A DNA stretch of 64,000 nt from Hoyosella levis (GCF_026008515.1 NZ_BQYM01000001.1:62001-126000); one strand, 5' to 3'; shown: positions 54,600 through 63,874, counted from the stretch's first letter. Notes: a model not told the origin generated them from the letters alone. Numbers and translations are program-made.

Positions 54600-54957
54600 C
54601 GTGGCTGCGCGGCCAGAATGCAGGTGTGCAGCAAGGTGCAGGTCCAGGCCAGGGGAGAGCCGAAGCTCGATGCAGGATCCCCGGAAGCGGCGGAACAGGG
54701 TCGACTCGGCGACCAGGGCGCTTCGTTCGGAGGGAACAGGTCGAGTCCGGCATCGAGGTAGGCCAGTCCTCGACGATATTGCATGTCCAGTCGAACACGG
54801 TCAGGACGCTGCGCCGTTTCGGTGGTGCCCCTCGTTTGGCCTCGCCGTACCGCACTTTCACCAATCCTTAGCGGCCGAACTCGGGGTCATAGGGGTTACG
54901 TGCGAAGGCGACGGCCTGTAGGTGCCGGAGCTCGTTGAATCGCAGTCCAGGGGCTAG
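54600..54957 (-). pseudogene. Decayed tyrosine recombinase/integrase
   Basis: Reading the minus strand: GLRFNELRHLQAVAFARNPY, carrying the first catalytic Arg, then DPEFGR and a TAA at 54868-54870; then VKVRYGEAKRGAPPKRRSVL and TVFDW; then, after a frameshift near 54735, ERSALVAESTLFRRFRG and GLDLHLAAHLHSGR, where the HxLRH box is already corrupted. The order matches the catalytic half of phage- or island-type integrases; the N-terminal half and the final Tyr are missing. Non-functional. Confidence 0.75.
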
Positions 54958-54965
54958 CTGATCTG

Positions 54966-55502
54966 ATGCACCACGCCCGGTGTTACTTAACATAATGTAG
55001 ATTATCGGCTATATATCTGGGGTGGCCGGAGAGCGGTCCACGGCGACGACGAACCGATGCCCGAACCGCCTCTTGCGCAACACGCGCCCGGTTCCAACCC
55101 TTAGGGTCTGGATCCGCGCCGATTCTACTGCGACGCGCGTTCCCTCGGCTCGGTTCATCGCCATCCTCTGTGCTCGCCGGTTCATCCAGTCGTCCGCATG
55201 ACGATGCACCAGCGCGACTTGGGATGCTGCGCACCGGACAGCCTGTCGCAGGCGTCGCGCACCGGGCCGATTTGCATGCTGCCTTGCATCGCCGCTTGGC
55301 TTCGTTGACTTCGTGAGCGCCCTGATTGCGACCGACCACTCGATCGAGCCGCCAGCCTTTCGAGCTCCAATCGACCGGAAGCAATGCACGCCGGGCAAGC
55401 ATCCAACACCACTGAATCCGCCCAACCTGAGCCCCTCCTAGCCTTGCCTGCCCCTACGATCAATCCGTCACTGTGACGCTTTACCCTGGGCGCCGCCCTG
55501 CA
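54966..55502. other. Gene-poor stretch with AT-rich spot
   Basis: No gene I can support. 54985-55020 is AT-rich compared with its surroundings (TTACTTAACATAATG, GGCTATATATCTG). Several open frames of up to 139 codons overlap here on the minus strand without homology, ribosome sites or consistent codon use. Probably remnant DNA of the same island as the integrase relic. Confidence 0.5.
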
Positions 55503-55568
55503 ATCTGCGAGCGCATGTCAACAGATCGCGGCGATTGGGACCTGATCTGTTGACATGCGCTCGCAGAT
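55503..55568. repeat. Palindrome family ATCTGCGAGCG, copy 1
   Basis: Two 25-base arms (55503-55527 and 55544-55568), perfectly complementary, around a 16-base loop. Arms begin ATCTGCGAGCG and contain TGTCAACA. Related copies lie at 55620, 61187 and 63875. Confidence 0.85.
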
Positions 55569-55619
55569 CTCGCCCAGTTGATCCCGCTCCGTCGGCCACT
55601 GGCCGCCAGTCGCTCGTGC

Positions 55620-55686
55620 ATCTGCTAGCTAATGTCACGCGTCGGCGTTCGTGTCGCGGCGCGCCATGTGACATCAGCTAGCAAAT
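55620..55686. repeat. Palindrome family, diverged copy 2
   Basis: Arms of 19 bases (55620-55638, 55668-55686), 17 of 19 complementary, starting ATCTGCTAGCT. It shares ATCTGC-AGC-ATGTCA with copy 1, 52 bases away. Confidence 0.65.
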
Positions 55687-55853
55687 TCATCTAGCGGACT
55701 CCAGAAGTCGTCCAGCGAACCCCATGAGCGAACCACCCACGCCGCCCCGCATAGCCAGCTCGGCGGAACCAGCCCAGCGGATCCAGCCCGGCACCGCCAC
55801 GCTTCTCGGCGTAGTGTCGATCCAGGTTCGAGCAGGCGACGGGAAGGGTGATC

Positions 55854-56792
55854 GTGCGGGAACTCGTGGTGCTGAGCATGTTGCAGCGACAAATCGTGGC
55901 TGTCTCCCCCGACGGCTCGAACATACGCGTACTCGTAGACAATACGGCCGAGGCCCCCGACGGCATCGTCGTTGACCAGACGCGTGGCCACATCTACTGG
56001 ACGAACATGGGCTCGCCCGATCCTGGCGCCCAACCTGGCCAGGAACCCAAGTTCTCCACGCGCAACGGCTCGATCGAACGCGTGGATCTCGACGGCTCGA
56101 ACCGGCGCACCATCGTGCCGCGTGGCACGCTCACCACAGGCAAGCAGCTCACCGCCGATTTCGAGGCGGGCTACCTCTATTGGTGCGACCGCGAGGGCAT
56201 GCGGGTGATGCGCTGCGAACTCGACGGATCGCACGTCGAGACGCTGGTCATCGCGGGCCGGGGCGAGGATGCGCGGGATCCGCGCCATCATTGCGTCGGC
56301 ATCACCATCGACACGATCAATCGCACGTTGTACTGGACGCAGAAAGGCGCCCCGAAAGCTGGTCAGGGCCGGATCTTCCGCGCATCGCTGGACATGCCTA
56401 GGGGCCGCTCGGCCGAGGATCGTGACGATATCATCGTGCTTCGGGACGGCTTGCCCGAGCCGATCGACCTGCACCTTGATCGCAGTGATCCCAACGCGGG
56501 CCTGCGGCTGGTGTGGACGGACCGGGGAGCCGAGCCTGACGGCAACACGCTCAACCGGGCGGTCCTCTCCCCCTCTGCCGCTGCGTCCCCAGAGATCCAG
56601 GCGTACGAGATCCTCGCGCGAGGATTCACCGAGGCCATCGGGCTCGCGACTGAGGATGGCGTCACCTACTACGTGACGAGCCTGCGTGGCGGCACGATCC
56701 GCGCGATCAACGTGGCCACGGGCGAGGATCGCACCCTCATCACGCTCGAGCCGGGATTGACAGGCATCGCGCTCGCCGACCTGCCAAGCTGA
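55854..56792 (+). CDS. YWTD-repeat beta-propeller protein
   Basis: Protein of 312 residues made of LDL-receptor-type YWTD blades: repeated patterns such as GHIYWTNMG, GYLYWCDREG, RTLYWTQKG and LRLVWTDRG, each following a DGSN or VDLDGSNRR-like turn. Six-bladed propeller by family knowledge. No signal peptide, so it acts in the cytoplasm, unlike many YWTD proteins. GGAAGG lies six bases before GTG 55854; GTG 55848 is the longer option. Binding partner or reaction not known. Confidence 0.85.
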   Translation: MRELVVLSMLQRQIVAVSPDGSNIRVLVDNTAEAPDGIVVDQTRGHIYWTNMGSPDPGAQPGQEPKFSTRNGSIERVDLDGSNRRTIVPRGTLTTGKQLTADFEAGYLYWCDREGMRVMRCELDGSHVETLVIAGRGEDARDPRHHCVGITIDTINRTLYWTQKGAPKAGQGRIFRASLDMPRGRSAEDRDDIIVLRDGLPEPIDLHLDRSDPNAGLRLVWTDRGAEPDGNTLNRAVLSPSAAASPEIQAYEILARGFTEAIGLATEDGVTYYVTSLRGGTIRAINVATGEDRTLITLEPGLTGIALADLPS

Positions 56793-56814
56793 CCCGACCA
56801 GCAACCAGTGCGCC

Positions 56815-58104
56815 TCACTGCCCGGTGATCGTCTCGACATACATGTCGGCGAAGCGCTGCACGGCCTCTGGGCTGAGGAACTGCCGAATGCCGCGGAACG
56901 TGATGAATAGTTCCTTGCCCACGCCTGCGAGCCCGACACCGGGGCTCATGAGATCCCCGAAGCAGGGTGGGCTGAACCACACCTCGGTGACGTCGCCCGC
57001 ATCGCCGAAGCTGGGGATGTTCATGCGTCCCACGTTGGACAGGACCGTTGTCTCGATAAACTGATGCTGCACAAGTGGCAGCATCCCGGCGAGGTTCCTC
57101 TTGATCAGTACGGGCAACATGTTGCCGCGGTCGAGCACATCGACGATCCAGCCCGCCGCGCCGTTCTCCTTCAGCTTCTTCGTGCGATCACGCACCACCT
57201 TCGAGGCTTCGGCAAGGTCACGCGACACCGAGGTGGGAACAACGATCGCCAGGAAGCTAGCGTAGTTGGAGATCACTTCGGTGGACCACTCCGCGGGCCG
57301 CAGGTTGACCGGCATCATGATCGACACGGAGTCGCCGATCTTCTCACCATGGGCCTCGTTCCAGCGCAGTACGGTCAGTGCTTGCGCGGCGAGAGCGACA
57401 TCATTGATCGTCGCCCCCTCTGGCTTGCTGGCCACGATCCTGGCAGTCTGCTCGGCGGTGAGGGTGACGGCGGCGAGCGTGTAGCCGGGCTCGGCAGGGT
57501 CACCTCCATCGCTCGCGACTCGGGTGACTCGCCTGCGGTCCACGACGTCCTGGGCGAGCTTCTGCGCTCGTGGGATCACGTCGCTGATGGAACGGGCACC
57601 GGCGATGGCCCGCAGGTCACGGGCCTGCTCGATGGGTGGTCCACCAGCGATGTCCTCGACTCCCGAATAGGCGCGCGCCACCGACGTCACGAAGCGCACC
57701 GCACCCATGCCATCGAATCCGGCGTGGTGGAAGTTGAACATCAGGTAGTCGCCGCCAGGGTCCCGCACCAGCGCGACGAAGAACAACGGGCTGCGGGCAA
57801 GATCAGGGACACGCGATTGGAGCCTGTCCCGGACCAGGCCCACCGGCTCATCGGTCACCTCGAGCGCGAGATGATCAGCAGTATCAGCGATCTCCCAGGT
57901 CACGCGAGTGGACGTCAGGCGTGGCGGCGCGAGCCTCGCCCGCGCGATCGGGTGCGTCGCCACAGCCTGCCGCAGCGCGTGGCGCAATCGCTCCTCGTCG
58001 AGGCTGCCTGCCACGCGGACCTCGAACTGCACCGACATGATGACCTTCGAAGCCAGGTTGATGAAGGCCTCGTCGAGCGAAGTGACCGTGAGCGTTTGCG
58101 CCAT
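56815..58104 (-). CDS. Condensation-fold acyltransferase (WS/DGAT- or PapA-like)
   Basis: Protein of 429 residues with the chloramphenicol-acetyltransferase-like condensation fold. The catalytic motif HHxxxDG is in NFHHAGFDGMGAVRF. A second typical block is SIMMPVNLRPAEW and a late NVGRMNIPSFGDAG. It transfers acyl groups to an alcohol or amine; WS/DGAT wax/triacylglycerol synthases usually begin with MxxxDAxFL, and here DEAFINL is similar, but the PapA family is also possible. AAGGAGA precedes ATG 58104. Convergent with the propeller gene. Confidence 0.83.
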   Translation of the reverse strand: MAQTLTVTSLDEAFINLASKVIMSVQFEVRVAGSLDEERLRHALRQAVATHPIARARLAPPRLTSTRVTWEIADTADHLALEVTDEPVGLVRDRLQSRVPDLARSPLFFVALVRDPGGDYLMFNFHHAGFDGMGAVRFVTSVARAYSGVEDIAGGPPIEQARDLRAIAGARSISDVIPRAQKLAQDVVDRRRVTRVASDGGDPAEPGYTLAAVTLTAEQTARIVASKPEGATINDVALAAQALTVLRWNEAHGEKIGDSVSIMMPVNLRPAEWSTEVISNYASFLAIVVPTSVSRDLAEASKVVRDRTKKLKENGAAGWIVDVLDRGNMLPVLIKRNLAGMLPLVQHQFIETTVLSNVGRMNIPSFGDAGDVTEVWFSPPCFGDLMSPGVGLAGVGKELFITFRGIRQFLSPEAVQRFADMYVETITGQ

Positions 58105-58279
58105 GGATGTCTCCTTGCGGGTTTGCTGGTGCCATCGTATGCAGAAGCGGTGGTGGCTGCGCAGGTGATTCGGCAAGCGAGCTCCGCCGCGCTCGACGAG
58201 GAATCTGGCTTTCCAGTCACAGATAGCTGTCTGAGCGATACCGTTGGCAGGTGAAGCCGAGGATCTAGCGAGGACCGCC

Positions 58280-58858
58280 ATGAACCGATATTCCAGACTT
58301 GCCTTGCCCGCATGCGCTGCCGCCTTGGTTGCTGCGACGGTCCCCGCTGTTGCCGCGGCGCAGGATTCGCCGGGCATCGAGGTCTCAGCTTCATCCCCTG
58401 GCCCTTGCCTGGTGACGTTCCAGATGGACAACCGCACCAACTCGACGTTCTTCACGCTCGATTTCCGGGTGGACAATGAACCGCTCGGGCCAGACGACTT
58501 CGGCACGGGCCCTGTCGGCCCGCGCAGCGTGCGCTCCGAGATCGCGCCTGACACTCCGCCGTGGCCCGGAAACCCGTACCGCAATGACATCGAACCGCCA
58601 TTCACCAGCACCAAGACCGAGGATCTCGAGGCTCGGGGGTATCCGCCCAAGCCGCCTACGGAGACATATCTCGTCGAGTACCGGGTGATCCTCGGGCCCG
58701 AGGCGAATGACTATGTCGAGGAATGGCAGAGCATCGAGGTCCCAGGATGCAAGGAAACAAGCGGCGGCACTCTGGACTTCGGTTCTCTGGACTTCGGTTC
58801 GCTGGGCAGCTTGGGCTCGATGTTCGTGCCGCCACAGCTCAGTTTCAGCGGTTCCTGA
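58280..58858 (+). CDS. Secreted protein with LDFGS repeats
   Basis: Product of 192 residues: signal peptide (MNRYSRLALPACAAALVAATVPAVAAAQ), an acidic beta-rich middle with two cysteines (GPCLVTF and PGCKETS) and a C-terminal repetitive stretch (LDFGSLDFGSLGSLGS). GAGGACC precedes ATG 58280. No known family. The repeat and tail look like a flexible or surface-bound end. Found directly before the double-module kinase gene, with 43 bases between them. Confidence 0.75.
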   Translation: MNRYSRLALPACAAALVAATVPAVAAAQDSPGIEVSASSPGPCLVTFQMDNRTNSTFFTLDFRVDNEPLGPDDFGTGPVGPRSVRSEIAPDTPPWPGNPYRNDIEPPFTSTKTEDLEARGYPPKPPTETYLVEYRVILGPEANDYVEEWQSIEVPGCKETSGGTLDFGSLDFGSLGSLGSMFVPPQLSFSGS

Positions 58859-58889
58859 CTTTCCCACGGTCCACGGTGACCGATACGTC

Positions 58890-58895
58890 TAGATT
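58890..58895 (+). promoter_or_regulatory. -10 box of leaderless kinase-like gene
   Basis: TAGATT with six bases to GTG 58902. Confidence 0.5.
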
Positions 58896-58901
58896 GGGCT
58901 C

Positions 58902-61154
58902 GTGCCCCGCGCTGCCCCGATGAGTGCCCGCGATCGGATGATCCGCGTCCTGTGCTTCGTCATTGGGAGCACGGGCGTGCTATTCCTGCTGATCATCGTT
59001 CCGCCCGTGACCGAGCAGTGGCCGCTTGCTGATACCTGGTGGAACCTGCTCGCGGTTGCTTCGGTGATCCTCCCGCCAGCTGTGATGGCGGTGGGTGCGG
59101 CGCTGCTACCGATCCGGGCGCTGCAGTGGATGGCCGCGCTGTACGCCGTGGGGCACGTCCTTGTGCTCGCGCTCGTGCCTGTCGGATTCGAGCGCGAGGT
59201 ATTTGTCACCGAGCAGGGGTGGATCTGGGCGGGCGCGACCACGGCCGCTGCGATCACCGCAGTGCCGGTGACGGGCCGAGCGTGGTTGATGCTCCCCTAC
59301 ATCCCCGCGTTCAGCGCGGCGTACTCGGCCTGCCTCCTGTGGGTTACGCGCGATGCGACGCTCGTGTGGGTCGCGCGGGAGTCGATCGCGGCGCCCGTGT
59401 TCGGGCTGGTGTTCGCAGCCGTTGCGATGGGCGCGCTGCGCGGGGGCGCGAAACGTGATCTGGCCACGGCATCGTTGCGGCGGGCGGCGGCGGAGCGCGC
59501 TCGGGACACTGCCTCGGTAGGCGAGCGCAGACGTATTGATGCCTTGATCCACGACTCCGTGCTCTCGGCGCTGCTCGCCGGTTTTGCTGGCAGGGACCGG
59601 GGCGTGGCGCGTGGTGCTGCTCGGCGTGCCCTGGATGATCTCGACGAGTTGTCGGTAGCGGTGCTCGACGGGTCGCTGGCAGTAGATGAGGTCGTGGCGC
59701 GGTTGCGGCACGCATGCGGTGATCTCGATGAATCGATACCCGTGCACGCTGTGGTCGATGATCGCGCGCTCGTGGTCGATGCACGGATCGCGGCAGCGCT
59801 GCTCGAGGTCCTCGGTGAAGCAGTCCGCAACAGTCTCCGGCATGCGGGCCCCGATGGTCGGCCCGTGCGGCGTCGCGTGGCAATCGGCATTGGCGCCACT
59901 GGCGCGAGGTTGGAGATCCACGATGACGGCGTGGGTTTCGATCCGGCACGGATCGCGGTGAACAGGTTGGGGGTCTCGGTCAGCATCCTGCAGCGCGTGG
60001 CGCAGCTTCCCGGCGCGCGGGTGCTAATCGATTCCGCTCCTGGTGCTGGAGCGCGGATCGTGGTGGAGTCGCCGTTGTCGGTGGCTGGCCAGGATCATGT
60101 TGAGGTGGAGCCTGGTGGTGGCAGCGCAGAGACCCGGCCAACGACGGCAAGCGACATCCTGGGGCTGCGCAGCCTCGGAGCGTGGGTGCTGGGCGTGTCC
60201 TTTCTGCTGTCCGAGGCATCCCTACCGCTCGCCAGCGTGCATCACGCGGAGTTCCATTCCGGCTCGGTCGTTGCCGCACTGTGCCTCGCTGTGGCGCTCG
60301 CCCTGTTGCTGCTGCCATCGAGCGATCCCATCCCGGTGCAACCGTCGGTGGCCTGCGGGGCGATGCTCCTCCTCGCGGCCTTCGCAGCGGTGGGCACGCA
60401 GAACGCGGCGGGGGCGTACTCGGTGACAAGCATGTGGCCGTGGACCTTCTCCACCGTTGTGCTGGCGTTCGTGGCCGTTCGGGGGCGAGTGGGCCTGGCG
60501 TGGATAGCTTCCGTCGCTCTCGGGGTGTTCTACTGGTACTGGCAGGCCCAGCCCCAGATTGACCTGGTCCGTTCCATCATCACCGAGTTGCTGTGGCACT
60601 TCCTCCTGCTGATGGTGTGCTCGTTGTTCGCGGTGACCCTGCGCCGCCAGGTCGGACGCATCAACACCACCCGCGCCCTGACCGTCCAGCTCGCCGCGGA
60701 GCAGGCTGACGCTGCAGCCCGGGGTATCGAGCGGGACGAGCAGCTCGCCTACCTCGCCACCACGGCCCGGCCCCTGCTCGAAGCACTGGGCGGGAACGGC
60801 AGCGTTGACCATCTCGCGGAGCAGGCACGGCTCGTCGAGGCCCGGCTTCGCGACCGCATCCGGGCACGGGCGCTCGCGTCGGAGGAGGTTCTCGATGCGG
60901 CCGAGCGGGCACGTGCCCGAGGCGTGGAGGTGACGCTCCTCGATGACGGTGGCCTCGACGCACGCGATCCCGACCTGGTCCGTTCGGTGCGCGCGACGGT
61001 TGTCTCGCGGCTCGAGCAGATCCGTGCAGGCCGGATCACCGTGCGGATCCTGCCCCCGGGACGGCCGTCGGTGTGCACGATCGTCGAGGACTCGCCCCGT
61101 GGGGTGGAGCGCATCGAGGTGCCGGTGGGTGGTGAAGGCGTTCGATCAAGGTAG
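58902..61154 (+). CDS. Orphan histidine-kinase-like membrane protein with two modules
   Basis: Protein of 750 residues. Module 1: about five membrane helices (20-175), a HisKA_3-like helix with H217 in DALIHDSVLSALL, and an HATPase domain (about 290-395) with N box EVLGEAVRNSLRHAG and HDDGVGFDP. Module 2: a second membrane block (about 425-590) and a helical region (DEQLAYLATTARPLLEAL) aligned with a DHp domain but lacking His, then a degenerate ATPase-like end. It looks like two kinases in one chain, the second inactive. No response regulator is adjacent. GTG 58902 has TAGATT six bases upstream. Confidence 0.85.
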   Translation: MPRAAPMSARDRMIRVLCFVIGSTGVLFLLIIVPPVTEQWPLADTWWNLLAVASVILPPAVMAVGAALLPIRALQWMAALYAVGHVLVLALVPVGFEREVFVTEQGWIWAGATTAAAITAVPVTGRAWLMLPYIPAFSAAYSACLLWVTRDATLVWVARESIAAPVFGLVFAAVAMGALRGGAKRDLATASLRRAAAERARDTASVGERRRIDALIHDSVLSALLAGFAGRDRGVARGAARRALDDLDELSVAVLDGSLAVDEVVARLRHACGDLDESIPVHAVVDDRALVVDARIAAALLEVLGEAVRNSLRHAGPDGRPVRRRVAIGIGATGARLEIHDDGVGFDPARIAVNRLGVSVSILQRVAQLPGARVLIDSAPGAGARIVVESPLSVAGQDHVEVEPGGGSAETRPTTASDILGLRSLGAWVLGVSFLLSEASLPLASVHHAEFHSGSVVAALCLAVALALLLLPSSDPIPVQPSVACGAMLLLAAFAAVGTQNAAGAYSVTSMWPWTFSTVVLAFVAVRGRVGLAWIASVALGVFYWYWQAQPQIDLVRSIITELLWHFLLLMVCSLFAVTLRRQVGRINTTRALTVQLAAEQADAAARGIERDEQLAYLATTARPLLEALGGNGSVDHLAEQARLVEARLRDRIRARALASEEVLDAAERARARGVEVTLLDDGGLDARDPDLVRSVRATVVSRLEQIRAGRITVRILPPGRPSVCTIVEDSPRGVERIEVPVGGEGVRSR

Positions 61155-61186
61155 CGTGCCGCGATCGCCCGCTCCCCCGGAATCCG

Positions 61187-61252
61187 ATCTGCGAGCGAAA
61201 GTCAACAAATGTCCGAATTAGGCACCCGGTTTGTTGATTTTCACTCGCAGAT
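61187..61252. repeat. Palindrome family ATCTGCGAGCG, copy 3
   Basis: Arms of 23 bases (61187-61209 and 61230-61252), two mismatches, loop of 20. It lies between the convergent kinase-like and desaturase genes, where it could end transcription both ways. The loop (TGTCCGAATT) matches that of copy 4. Confidence 0.8.
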
Positions 61253-61280
61253 TCCGCGGAACGACGCCAAACGACGCAGA

Positions 61281-62633
61281 TCACGGGAACGCTGGCAGGA
61301 CCCCCTCGTTGCTGCTCAGGCGCTTCGGCTCCTGGTGCGGCCCGGGCTTGGGCCGCTCGGAGCCTCCGGGGAAGGCCAGGCGCAGGATCGTGCGCTGCAC
61401 GGTCCCGATCTGCTTCCAGAAGGGCCCCGTGTTGTAGGGCAAGCCGTACCTGTCGCAGATCTCGCGAACCTGTGGCGCGATCTCCTTGTAGCGGGAGCTT
61501 GGCATGTCCGGGTAGAGATGGTGCTCGACCTGGAAGGACAGGTTGCCGCTCATGATGTGGAACAGCGGGCTGCCCTCGATGTTGGCCGCGCCGATCAGCT
61601 GCCGGACGTACCAGCCGCCCTTGGACTCGCCCTCGGCTTCTTCCTTCGTGAAGGTGTAGGTCTGGTCCGGGAAGTGGCCGCAAAAGATGATCGCGTACGC
61701 CCATACGTTCCGGACGAGGTTCGCGGTGACGTTCGCCGTGAGCGTCGCGAAGAATGGCTCCCGGAACGCCCGGCGCTCGATCAGCCTCGCCAGGACATTG
61801 CCCTTCTTGAGGCCGCCGCCTGCACGCGCCTTGGCGTTGCGGAACCGGTTCAGGCCGCCTTCGGCCTTCCTGTCGAACAGGGTGATCACGCCGAGCTCGA
61901 CCACCAGCATGGCTGTCGCACTGATCGCTGGCCACGCGACGTAGTCCTTGACGGCCTGGCGCCGCACCTTCTTGCCAATGACCTTCAGCTCATCCTTGAG
62001 CTGCTGCTTGTCCTTGGTGCCGCTGAAGATCGCTTCGACATCGATGTCATGGACCCCGACACCCCACTCGAAGAGCAGCGCGAGCAGGACGTTGTAGAGC
62101 GGCTGGCCCAGGTACCGGGGATGCCACGGCTGCTTCGGGTCGACCCGCATGATCTCGTAGCCGACGTCTTTGTCCAGGCCCACGATGTTGGTGTAGGTGT
62201 GGTGGAGGTAGTTGTGCGAGTGCTTCCAGGCTGCGGCCGGTGAGACGTTGTCCCAGTCCCAGGTTGACGAATGGATGTAGGGATCGTTCATCCAGTCCCA
62301 TTGGCCATGCATCACGTTGTGGCCGATTTCCATGTTCTCCAGGATCTTCGCGACAGAGAGCCCCGCGGTTCCGAGAATCCAGGTCGGCCAGAATCGCGAG
62401 GTGATAAGCACCCCGCGGGACACTGCGAGCAGGCGCCGCTGAAGCTTGATCATGCCCCTGATGTATTGCGCGTCATCGATGCCGAGCTCGCTGTATACCT
62501 GCTCGTGGATGGCGTCGAACTCTTTGCCGAGCTCCTCGATCTGTTCCGGGGTCAGCGAGTGCAGCGGGTGGCCGTTGGCGGGAGCATTGGCAGTAGGTTT
62601 GCTTGCGTGACCGTTCAGAACGGTTTGGGTCAT
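61281..62633 (-). CDS. Acyl-lipid/acyl-CoA fatty acid desaturase, DesA3-like
   Basis: Membrane diiron desaturase of 450 residues. Three histidine boxes: HNVMH (105-109), HSHNYLHH (138-145) and QVEHHLYPD near 370. Membrane helices flank them. AAAGGA precedes ATG 62633. Gene order reductase-desaturase with 12 bases between them matches the mycobacterial DesA3/Rv3230c pair, which inserts the delta-9 double bond into stearoyl-CoA to make oleate. The C-terminal tail (PGGSERPKPGPHQEPKR) is variable. Confidence 0.93.
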   Translation of the reverse strand: MTQTVLNGHASKPTANAPANGHPLHSLTPEQIEELGKEFDAIHEQVYSELGIDDAQYIRGMIKLQRRLLAVSRGVLITSRFWPTWILGTAGLSVAKILENMEIGHNVMHGQWDWMNDPYIHSSTWDWDNVSPAAAWKHSHNYLHHTYTNIVGLDKDVGYEIMRVDPKQPWHPRYLGQPLYNVLLALLFEWGVGVHDIDVEAIFSGTKDKQQLKDELKVIGKKVRRQAVKDYVAWPAISATAMLVVELGVITLFDRKAEGGLNRFRNAKARAGGGLKKGNVLARLIERRAFREPFFATLTANVTANLVRNVWAYAIIFCGHFPDQTYTFTKEEAEGESKGGWYVRQLIGAANIEGSPLFHIMSGNLSFQVEHHLYPDMPSSRYKEIAPQVREICDRYGLPYNTGPFWKQIGTVQRTILRLAFPGGSERPKPGPHQEPKRLSSNEGVLPAFP

Positions 62634-62645
62634 GGAAAAGTCCTT

Positions 62646-63749
62646 TCACAGGTCGATTTCAACGTGACCTTCGGGCGCGTTGATGCAGGTTCGAACCATC
62701 TCGCCGGGTGATCCGTAGACCTTGCCGGTGCGCAGATCGCGAACCTGGCCATGTTCGAGCCGGCCGATGCAGGTGTGGCAGACGCCCATCCGGCAACCGA
62801 AGGGCAAGTCGCCGCCGCAGTTCTCCCCGCCGACGAGGATCGATGTGGCACCGTCGCACTCAGCGAGCATCTCGGTGACACGGAAATGCACCGTTCCGCC
62901 CTCGCCAAGCCCCTCCGCGCCGCCATCGCCGGCGAAAGGCTGGAAGTGCTCCATCGAGAGCTTGTCGTAGACCCCTTCGGCGTCCCAGTGGGCGCTCATC
63001 GCATCGAGCATGGGCGGCGGGCCGGACAGGTATGTCGTGCGCTCGCGCCAGTCGGGGCAGAGATCGTCGAGCATGGGCGGCGTGAGAATGCCCTTTTCCT
63101 CGCTCAGGTGCACATGGCGGCGATAGCCCGGGAAGGCTTCCTCCATCTGCTCGAAGATGGAATCGAACATCACCTCATCAGGCGTGTGCTCGCTGTGCAG
63201 GTGGACCACATCGCTCAGCGCGCCACGGCGGGCGAGCTCGCGGAGCAGGCTGAATATCGGCGTCACCCCGCTGCCCGCGCTGAACATCAGGAACTTTGAC
63301 GGGAGCGGATGGGGCAGGCAGAAGGTTCCCTCTACCTCGCCGAGAAAGACATGCGCCCCGGGCTGGATGTGCCGAGTGAAGAATGTGGACATCCGGCCGC
63401 CCTCGACGGTGCGCACCGAGATGCTCAGAAGGCCATCCGGATGGTCAGGATCCGACGTCAGGGTGTAAGCACGCCAATGGCGGATGCCGTTGATCTCCGC
63501 GCCGATCCGCAGATACTGCCCCGCCTTGTGGCCCGGCCAGGGGAAGTTTGGCTTGACAACGACCGTCGCGGAACGGGGTGTCTCCTGCTTGACCTGGACG
63601 ACCTTGCCCTGCATCTGCCGCGACGACCACAGCGGATTGACCAGCTCGAGGTAGTCATCCGGCAGCAGCGGAGTCGTCAGGACCCGGCCCGCGCGCAGGA
63701 GGCGCTTGCGCACCTGGGGGACTTGGGGGATTGCCGCGTGTTCGACCAT
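62646..63749 (-). CDS. Ferredoxin reductase with 2Fe-2S domain (desaturase electron donor)
   Basis: Flavoprotein of 367 residues. FAD/NAD(P)H reductase domain (RAYTLTSDPDHPDGLLSISVR, FSAGSGVTPIFSLLREL) and a C-terminal plant-type 2Fe-2S ferredoxin with cysteines in FGCRMGVCHTC and TCINAPEG. Like Rv3230c, it passes electrons to the desaturase encoded 12 bases downstream. ATG 63749 is used; GTG 63758 is in frame too, and AAGG lies eight bases before the ATG. A perfect palindrome lies 73 bases upstream and may control the operon. Confidence 0.93.
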   Translation of the reverse strand: MVEHAAIPQVPQVRKRLLRAGRVLTTPLLPDDYLELVNPLWSSRQMQGKVVQVKQETPRSATVVVKPNFPWPGHKAGQYLRIGAEINGIRHWRAYTLTSDPDHPDGLLSISVRTVEGGRMSTFFTRHIQPGAHVFLGEVEGTFCLPHPLPSKFLMFSAGSGVTPIFSLLRELARRGALSDVVHLHSEHTPDEVMFDSIFEQMEEAFPGYRRHVHLSEEKGILTPPMLDDLCPDWRERTTYLSGPPPMLDAMSAHWDAEGVYDKLSMEHFQPFAGDGGAEGLGEGGTVHFRVTEMLAECDGATSILVGGENCGGDLPFGCRMGVCHTCIGRLEHGQVRDLRTGKVYGSPGEMVRTCINAPEGHVEIDL

Positions 63750-63821
63750 GTCGCGCACCTTCCGTCGCCGTTGCTCGACAGTAACAATGTGATGCAGCTC
63801 ACGCCACAAGTTCGCGAAAAC

Positions 63822-63839
63822 GTAGGCAGAACTGCCTAC
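63822..63839. promoter_or_regulatory. Palindromic operator candidate of the desaturase operon
   Basis: GTAGGCA-GAAC-TGCCTAC, perfect seven-base arms, 73 bases before the reductase start. Typical of a TetR-type dimer site; the regulator is not in this window. Confidence 0.55.
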
Positions 63840-63874
63840 TAGTGAGGCCACTGGCAGAGTCGGTCCTCCCCCGG

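Noticed and set aside
55009-55463. Minus-strand frames of 90-139 codons between the integrase relic and the palindromes
   Set aside because: No recognisable motif, no ribosome site and three overlapping frames equally open; not supported as a gene.
55674-56939. Minus-strand open frame of 421 codons opposite the YWTD propeller
   Set aside because: It mirrors the propeller gene, whose YWTD blades and ribosome site are clear; the antisense reading has no family signature and is an artefact of high GC at third positions.
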